Source: Gammaproteobacteria bacterium (GTDB taxonomy: Bacteria; Pseudomonadota; Gammaproteobacteria; UBA5335). From it: a stretch of DNA of 11,376 bases. Shown in pieces: positions 6,272 to 11,376 of this stretch (positions are counted from its first letter, which is position 1; the number at the start of each line of letters is the position of its first letter). Location of the stretch: the NCBI GenBank assembly GCA_011620145.1, contig WOZT01000133.1, positions 1 to 11,376 on the forward strand, written 5' to 3'. The notes beneath the pieces are model-generated. The model searched no databases, had not been told where the DNA came from, and saw only the letters and a list, made by a program, of their open reading frames with translations. The translations under genes and the position numbers were made by a program.

Positions 6272-8558
6272 CGGCCGGGAGGGCGTCCTCGGCTGGGGCC
6301 GTGTAGCCGCATTCCTTGCGCGGGCAGACTTTCTCGGTGCCGCGCCGCTTGGTGGTCTTGAGGGTCAGGATGGGCCAGTTGCACTGCGGGCAGGGTTCCG
6401 CCAGGGGCGGGTTCCACACGGCATACTTGCAGGCCGGATAGCGGTTGCAGGAATAGAACAGCTTCCCGTAGCGCGACTTGCGTTGCAGCAAATGACCTTC
6501 GTTGCACTCGGGGCAGGTCACCCCGGTCTCGCGGGGTTTCTCCAGCGGTTCGATGTGCTTGCAGGTGGGATAGGCGCTGCAGCCCAGGAACTTGCCATAA
6601 CGGCCCTGGCGCTGCACCAGGCCCGCGCCGCATTCGGGGCAGTTGCGGCCTTCGACCAGCTCCGGCGGCGCATCATCGGCCTTGTCTTCCAGATTGCGGG
6701 TGTAATCGCATTCCGGATAGCCGCTGCAACCCACAAAACGTCCGCGACGGCCCAGCCGGATGGTGAGCGGCTTCTCACACTTCGGACAGGTTTCTTCCAG
6801 GGTCTCGGTGGTGACTTCGGCGCGGGAGACGTTTTCCAGCGTCTCATCCACGCGATTCTTGAACGGGCCCCAGAAATCCTCCAGCACCGGCACCCATTCC
6901 CGCTCGCCGCGGGAGACGGCGTCGAGCTGGTCCTCCAGTCGGGCGGTGAACTGGTAGTCCACGTACTGGGTGAAGTGCTGGGTCAGGAAGCGATTGACGA
7001 TGCGGGCGACATCGGTGGGCATGAAGCGCTTGCGATCAAGCACCACATATTCCCGGTCCTGCAAGGTCGAGATGATACTGGCATAGGTTGACGGCCGGCC
7101 GATGCCGAATTCTTCCAGTGCCTTGACCAGGGTGGCTTCGGAAAACCGGGGCGGCGGCTCGGTGAAATGCTGGTCGGTCTCGATTTCCTCCAGGGGAATC
7201 GATTCCCCTTCGGCGATGGCCGGCAACTCGCGGTTCTCGTCTTCATCGCTCTGTTCGTCGCGGCCTTCCTGATAGACCGCCATGAAGCCCGGATGAACCA
7301 GGGTCTGGCCGGTGGCACGGAAGCGGCCGGCATCGCCCGCCGTCAGGGTGATGGCCACCGTGTCGAAGGTGGCGTGGGTCATCTGGCAGGCCACGGTGCG
7401 CTTCCAGATCAGCTCGTACAGCTTGGCCTGATCGGGTGTCAGGATGCGCCGCAGGGCCTCGGGATCGCGCTGCACCGAAGTGGGTCGGACCGCTTCATGG
7501 GCTTCCTGGGCATTCTTGGCGCGTGTTTTGTAGGTGCGGGGCTGGGCGGGAAGCTGATCGGATCCATAGCGTTCGGCGATGAACGCGCGGATTTCCTGCA
7601 CCGCCTCCTGGGCCAGCGCCACCGAATCGGTTCGCATATAGCTGATCAAGCCCACCTGCTCGCCACCCAGATCCACCCCTTCATAGAGTTGCTGGGCGAT
7701 CTGCATGGTGCGCTTGGCGGTGAAGCCCAGCTTGCGGGCCGCTTCCTGCTGCAGGGTCGAGGTGATGAACGGGGCGGTCGGATTGCGGCGTTTTTGCTTG
7801 CGCTCGACCCGCTCCACCTGCAGTTGCCCTTGCGCGCCGGCCAGCAATTGGTTGCGCACCTCCGCGGCGCGCGCGGCATCGACAATGGAGAACTGCTCGA
7901 TCTTTTCCCCGCCGAATTCAACCAGTCGTGCCGGGAAGCGGTGCGACGCCTTGGCCAGCCGGGCCTGTACGGTCCAGTATTCACGGGCCTCGAAACGCTC
8001 GATTTCTTCCTCGCGCTCGACGATCAGTCGCAACGCCGGGCTCTGCACCCGGCCTGCCGACAAGCCGCGGCGTATCTTGCGCCAGAGCAGGGGGGAGAGA
8101 TTGAAGCCCACCAGGTAATCCAGCGCCCGCCGTGCTTGCTGGGCATTGACCAGGTCGGTGGAAATGCCGCGGGGGTTTTGCATGGCCTCGCTCACGGCCC
8201 GCTGGGTGATCTCGTGGAACACCACGCGGCGCACCGGCTTGTCCTTGAGCAGACCGCGCTCGGCCAGCAGTTGCTGCAGATGCCAGGAGATGGCCTCGCC
8301 CTCGCGATCCGGGTCAGTGGCGAGATAGACGGTGTCCGCTTTCTCGAGCGCCTTGGCGATGGCGTCCAGGTGCTTGCTGCTGCGGGCGATGGGCTGGTAT
8401 TTCATGGCAAAGCCATGCGCGGGGTCCACCGCTCCTTCCTTGGGTACCAGGTCCCGCACATGCCCGTAGGAGGCCAGGACCTGGTATTCCTTGCCCAGGT
8501 ATTTGTTGATGGTTTTGGCTTTGGCGGGGGATTCGACGATGACGAGGTAATGGTTCAT
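6252..8558 (-). CDS. topA: DNA topoisomerase I (type IA)
   Basis: TopA relaxes negative supercoils by cutting and rejoining one DNA strand. The 768-residue protein begins with the Toprim domain: VIVESPAKAKTINKYLG (6-22) with Glu9, then ATDPDREGEA (80-89) with Asp82, Asp84 and Glu86 for Mg2+ binding. The catalytic tyrosine is Tyr307 in LISYMRTDS. The core ends near residue 580 and is followed by four C-terminal tetracysteine zinc ribbons: C591/C594/C611/C617, C640/C643/C660/C666, C682/C685/C704/C710 and C723/C726/C745/C750. It is about 100 residues shorter than E. coli TopA (865). The start matches the conserved N-terminus, although no strong Shine-Dalgarno precedes it. An 81-base spacer with inverted repeats separates it from smg. 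The last 20 bases overlap tsaC. Confidence 0.97.
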   Translation of the reverse strand: MNHYLVIVESPAKAKTINKYLGKEYQVLASYGHVRDLVPKEGAVDPAHGFAMKYQPIARSSKHLDAIAKALEKADTVYLATDPDREGEAISWHLQQLLAERGLLKDKPVRRVVFHEITQRAVSEAMQNPRGISTDLVNAQQARRALDYLVGFNLSPLLWRKIRRGLSAGRVQSPALRLIVEREEEIERFEAREYWTVQARLAKASHRFPARLVEFGGEKIEQFSIVDAARAAEVRNQLLAGAQGQLQVERVERKQKRRNPTAPFITSTLQQEAARKLGFTAKRTMQIAQQLYEGVDLGGEQVGLISYMRTDSVALAQEAVQEIRAFIAERYGSDQLPAQPRTYKTRAKNAQEAHEAVRPTSVQRDPEALRRILTPDQAKLYELIWKRTVACQMTHATFDTVAITLTAGDAGRFRATGQTLVHPGFMAVYQEGRDEQSDEDENRELPAIAEGESIPLEEIETDQHFTEPPPRFSEATLVKALEEFGIGRPSTYASIISTLQDREYVVLDRKRFMPTDVARIVNRFLTQHFTQYVDYQFTARLEDQLDAVSRGEREWVPVLEDFWGPFKNRVDETLENVSRAEVTTETLEETCPKCEKPLTIRLGRRGRFVGCSGYPECDYTRNLEDKADDAPPELVEGRNCPECGAGLVQRQGRYGKFLGCSAYPTCKHIEPLEKPRETGVTCPECNEGHLLQRKSRYGKLFYSCNRYPACKYAVWNPPLAEPCPQCNWPILTLKTTKRRGTEKVCPRKECGYTAPAEDALPADASATG

Positions 8559-8582
8559 GAGGGGCGTTCTGGGATGACTGGG

Positions 8583-8613
8583 GTCCCCAACAGGGACGGC
8601 TGGGGCGCGCCCC
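8583..8613 (-). promoter_or_regulatory. Inverted repeats in the smg-topA spacer (topA leader)
   Basis: The 81-base gap between smg and topA (8559-8639) contains a 12-base perfect palindrome, GGGGCGCGCCCC (8602-8613), and a small stem-loop with arms GTCCC/GGGAC (8583-8587 and 8593-8597) around CAACA. No T run follows on the minus strand, so neither is a classical terminator. I see no convincing -35/-10 pair. The repeats could shape the topA leader RNA, bind a protein, or be chance in GC-rich DNA. Confidence 0.3.
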
Positions 8614-8639
8614 GAGGCGGAGCGGCCGGAAGCAGCGGA

Positions 8640-9119
8640 TCAATGGAACAGGCCGACCTGTTCCTCGAACATGTAGTCCTCCATCCAGGCATACGGCCCT
8701 TCCTGGCCGGGCATGTTGAACAGGACCATCAGCACGACCCACTTGACCTGTTCCAGGTCGATGTCGTCTTCCTCGAGCGCCATGATGCGTTCAATGACGA
8801 TCTCGCGGTGCAGGGGGCTCAGAATGCCGTTTTGCGCCAGGTAAAGCAGCAGGCCACGTGTCTCGGTATCGAGGCGCTCCATTTCCCGTTCGGAGAAAAC
8901 CCGGATCGACTGCTCCTGTCCCGCAGGCTCGCATTCAGGGCGTTCCCGATGGGCAGCCAAGGCGTCCAGCCACTCGAAGGCTTTGTGGATTTCCCCGTCC
9001 TGGAAGCCGGCGGCTTCCAATTCTTCCGTCAGGTTGTCCCGGTCGGTATCCAGATCCGCTTCCTCGTCCATGTAGTGATCGAACAAGTAGATCAGCACAT
9101 CGAGCATGCTTTCTTTCAT
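8640..9119 (-). CDS. smg: Smg family protein (DUF494)
   Basis: This 159-residue, strongly acidic cytoplasmic protein belongs to the Smg/DUF494 family, whose biochemical role is not established. Family features are the N-terminal LDVLIYLFDHYMDEEADL (6-23), the central SEREMERLDTETRGLLLYL (76-94) and the C-terminal VKWVVLMVLFNMPGQE (124-139) before a short tail. Length is that of the E. coli protein (about 157). The ATG at 9119 is chosen over the internal ATG at 9107 because GGGGAG (9125-9130 on the complement) lies 5 bases upstream. It starts 12 bases after the dprA stop, in the dprA-smg-topA order common in gammaproteobacteria, but the conserved neighbourhood does not tell its function. Confidence 0.92.
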   Translation of the reverse strand: MKESMLDVLIYLFDHYMDEEADLDTDRDNLTEELEAAGFQDGEIHKAFEWLDALAAHRERPECEPAGQEQSIRVFSEREMERLDTETRGLLLYLAQNGILSPLHREIVIERIMALEEDDIDLEQVKWVVLMVLFNMPGQEGPYAWMEDYMFEEQVGLFH

Positions 9120-9131
9120 TCATTCTCCCCG

Positions 9132-10259
9132 TCATTGGCTCAGCCGGCCATAGCGACCGCCGGGCAGGGCCTCCACGAGGCCCTGTAATTCCATGGCGAG
9201 GAGCATGGAGGAAAGCATCTGCGCCGTCAATCCAAGCCGTTCCACCAGTTCATCCACGGTGACCGGCGTGTAACCCATGGCATTCAGAAGGGTTCTGGTT
9301 TCTTCAGGGATCTTGGTTGGGCGCGAGTGGGCCTCATCCGCGGGCGGGGATTGCTGCGCGCGCGCCGCGGCGAGGCTGGCGGGAAGTTCTTCCAGGATGT
9401 CCGCCACCGACTCCACCAGCTTGGCGCCCTGTCGGATCAGGGCGTGGCAGCCGCGGGCCAGTGGGTTGTCGATGCTGCCCGGAATGGCGAACACCTCGCG
9501 ACCCTGCTCGGCCGCCAGCCGCGCGGTAATCAGGGAGCCGCTGCGCGGGGCTGCTTCCACCACCAGGGTGCCCAGGCTCAGGGCACTGATGATGCGGTTG
9601 CGGCGCGGAAAGTGGGCCGGCAGGGCAGGCGTGCCGGGCGGCCATTCACTCACCAGCGCCCCCTCCGCAATCAGTTGTTCGGCCAAGGCGGCATGGGTGC
9701 GGGGATAAACGGTATCCAGCCCGGTCCCGCAGACGGCGACGGACAAGCCGCCGGCTTCCAGCGCGCCGCGATGGGCGGCGGCATCGATGCCGACCGCCAG
9801 ACCACTGACCACCACCAATCCGCAACGGGTGAGATCCGCCGCAAAACGGCTGGCCAGTCGTCGCCCACCCGTGGTGGGATTACGGCTGCCCACCACGGCC
9901 AGGGCGGCCTGGGTCAATGCTTCCGGATCGCCCCGCACAAACAACAGCGGCGGCGCATCTGCCAGGGTGGCGAGCAGGGCGGGATAGGCGGGCTCCCCCA
10001 ACCGCAGCAGGTGGTGTCCCGGTTGTTCCAGCCAGCGCAAGTCGGTTTCGACCAAGGGCCAGTTCGGCGTGCGCAGCAGAGCCACGATCGCGGCGGGCAA
10101 GCCTGCCTGGACCCACTCGGGCCCGCCTGCGCTGAGAACGCCATTGCAACTGCCGAAATGAGCGACCAGTCGCTGGAAGGTGATGGGGCCAATCCCCGGC
10201 ATCCGCAGCAGGGCGAGCGCGGCAGCCTGTTCCTGCTCGGCGCTCCTGTCCCCGCTCAT
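9132..10259 (-). CDS. dprA: DNA-processing protein DprA (Smf)
   Basis: DprA binds incoming single-stranded DNA during natural transformation and loads RecA onto it. The 375-residue protein has three parts. Residues about 12-60 carry a SAM/HhH-like region with LLRMPGIGPITFQRL. Residues about 85-290 form the Rossmann-like DNA-binding core, with AVVGSRNPTTGGR (121-133), VVSGLAVGIDAAAH (150-163), GTGLDTVYPRTH (178-189), FPRRNRIISALS (217-228), SGSLITARLAAEQGREV (240-256) and AIPGSIDNPLARGCH (258-272). Residues about 318-375 form a winged-helix domain. The ATG overlaps the stop of the LysM gene (ATGA) without a clear Shine-Dalgarno, so translation is probably coupled. dprA is also kept by non-competent bacteria, so it is not proof of transformation. 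Confidence 0.96.
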   Translation of the reverse strand: MSGDRSAEQEQAAALALLRMPGIGPITFQRLVAHFGSCNGVLSAGGPEWVQAGLPAAIVALLRTPNWPLVETDLRWLEQPGHHLLRLGEPAYPALLATLADAPPLLFVRGDPEALTQAALAVVGSRNPTTGGRRLASRFAADLTRCGLVVVSGLAVGIDAAAHRGALEAGGLSVAVCGTGLDTVYPRTHAALAEQLIAEGALVSEWPPGTPALPAHFPRRNRIISALSLGTLVVEAAPRSGSLITARLAAEQGREVFAIPGSIDNPLARGCHALIRQGAKLVESVADILEELPASLAAARAQQSPPADEAHSRPTKIPEETRTLLNAMGYTPVTVDELVERLGLTAQMLSSMLLAMELQGLVEALPGGRYGRLSQ

Positions 10260-11376
10260 GGCGGATTGGCAACTCGATCACCCACCGAGATGCTGCGGGT
10301 GCTGCGCACGATCAGTGCCTGGCTGAAGCCTTCGAAAACCCGAAATACGAGGACTTCACCAATGATTTCCTCGGGAAGATCCACCTTTCCGCCGCGCACC
10401 GGATCTGGAATTCGGATGCCACTGCGGTAAATCGTGAGCACATGACCGATCTCCAGCCCCTCCCGACTGCCCAGGCCCAAGGTGACGGATTGGTATTGGC
10501 CGGTTTGGGAAATGGCATTGGAGAGCAGGAGAATCCGACCCGAAATCGGCTGGCCGGGCGCGCGCGGCAAGAGGTCGGGTGTAATGAGTGCTTCCGGGGC
10601 GGGCAGCAGGCGATCTTGCGCGCGCATTTCCCGCCGGCTTTGGGTGATCACGGCTTTCGCCGGATCGCCCGACTGGATCAGCCGAATCATGCCCAGAACT
10701 TCCACCTGGTAGCCGAGGTGTTTTCCGGTATCGGGGTTTTTCAGCGCCACGCCCTGCTTGTCAACAACCTGGAAGCTTGTTCCGGCGGGAGCGTCGGTGC
10801 CACGGATATACACATGGTCTCCGACGCCCATGATGAGCTGTTCAGCGTTGACCGGTCCCAGCAGATAAGGGGCTTTCTTGAGGGTCTTGATGTCGACCGG
10901 CGCGGTTTCGGCAAGGAAGGGGGCGATGCGCTCATAGGGCAAGGCCGGAATGGCTTCCTCCAGCGGCTCGCGCCTGACTTCCGGAGACAGGCGGTGGACA
11001 GGCAGCGGGGGCTCGACGGGCTGCAGCATGGTTTGGCCGTTGATCACGGCCACCTCGAGGATATCCCCTGGATAGATGCGGTGTGGATTGCGCACCTGGG
11101 GATTGGCGTGCCACACCTCGGGCCAGCGCCAGGGATCCCGCAGGAAGCGTGCAGAGATGTCCCACAGGGTGTCACCCTTGCGCACGGTATAGCGCAGCGG
11201 GCGGTCGGATCGCCAGACCACTGGCGATGCCTGCGCGGGCGATACGGCGGCAGGTTCGCCCAAGGGCGTGGCTTGTGCGGAGGGAGGTGGCGTGCGCAGA
11301 TCGGCGGGAGCCAAGGGCGCTCGCGGCGGCTCGGCGACGTGCGGCGCGGTGGCGCAGGCGGCCAGCAACGTCGCCA
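10256..11376 (-). CDS. LysM-domain lipoprotein, TsaP-like (5' end cut off)
   Basis: The start lies right of the window; 372 codons are visible. The visible N-terminus reads ATLLAAC, a lipobox, so the protein is probably a lipid-anchored envelope lipoprotein with the mature end at that cysteine. A proline/alanine-rich linker of about 50 residues follows. Next comes one LysM peptidoglycan-binding domain (about residues 59-106 counted from the TTG at 11368), with YTVRKGDTLWDISARF and NPHRIYPGDILEV. The remaining 260 residues include a C-terminal segment with VTLGLGSREGLEIGHVLTIYR that looks FlgT-like. P. aeruginosa has such a gene (PA0020, a homologue of the pilus-secretin-associated TsaP) just upstream of dprA, which supports a TsaP-like role. 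No pilus gene is in view to confirm it. The stop overlaps the dprA start. Confidence 0.85.
   Translation of the reverse strand, partial: ATLLAACATAPHVAEPPRAPLAPADLRTPPPSAQATPLGEPAAVSPAQASPVVWRSDRPLRYTVRKGDTLWDISARFLRDPWRWPEVWHANPQVRNPHRIYPGDILEVAVINGQTMLQPVEPPLPVHRLSPEVRREPLEEAIPALPYERIAPFLAETAPVDIKTLKKAPYLLGPVNAEQLIMGVGDHVYIRGTDAPAGTSFQVVDKQGVALKNPDTGKHLGYQVEVLGMIRLIQSGDPAKAVITQSRREMRAQDRLLPAPEALITPDLLPRAPGQPISGRILLLSNAISQTGQYQSVTLGLGSREGLEIGHVLTIYRSGIRIPDPVRGGKVDLPEEIIGEVLVFRVFEGFSQALIVRSTRSISVGDRVANPP

Noticed and set aside
7167..9188. A 673-codon open frame on the plus strand opposite topA and smg.
   Set aside because: It is antisense to topA and smg, whose motifs are unmistakable, and it has no recognisable motif or ribosome-binding site.

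Overview
The window looks like a GC-rich proteobacterial chromosome, most likely a gammaproteobacterium. The main evidence is the gene order on the minus strand, lysM-domain gene, dprA, smg, topA, tsaC (yrdC), hemF, which is a familiar gammaproteobacterial housekeeping cluster. I cannot name a genus. I see no mobile element, CRISPR array, rRNA or tRNA gene, and no gene-free gap longer than about 85 bases.

Region 1 (1-2791, plus strand) is the 3' part of a urea ABC transporter operon: the last codons of urtB, then complete urtC (permease), urtD and urtE (ATPases). The genes are packed with a 4-base gap and then two ATGA overlaps. The urea-binding protein gene urtA and most of urtB must lie left of the window. 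The ABC signature of UrtD (SHGQKQ in place of LSGGQ) separates it from the related branched-chain amino acid transporters. A hairpin at 2795-2825 closes the operon between two convergent transcription units.

Region 2 (2840-11376, minus strand) holds eight genes reading leftwards. From the right edge they are a LysM lipoprotein (start cut off; resembles TsaP, the pilus-secretin-associated protein), dprA (DNA uptake), smg (DUF494), topA (topoisomerase I), tsaC (tRNA t6A synthesis), hemF (oxygen-dependent coproporphyrinogen oxidase), oxyR (peroxide sensor) and an orphan SAM-dependent methyltransferase. Most junctions overlap or lie within 12 bases, which suggests co-transcription. Exceptions are the 81-base smg-topA gap, which is rich in inverted repeats, and the 79-base oxyR-methyltransferase gap, which carries a terminator-like hairpin.

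The genes serve nitrogen scavenging (urea), DNA uptake and topology, tRNA modification, and oxygen-linked heme synthesis with peroxide sensing. I found no convincing undescribed system. The points most worth a look are oxyR placed directly behind hemF, the methyltransferase of unknown substrate, and the lipobox on the TsaP-like protein.
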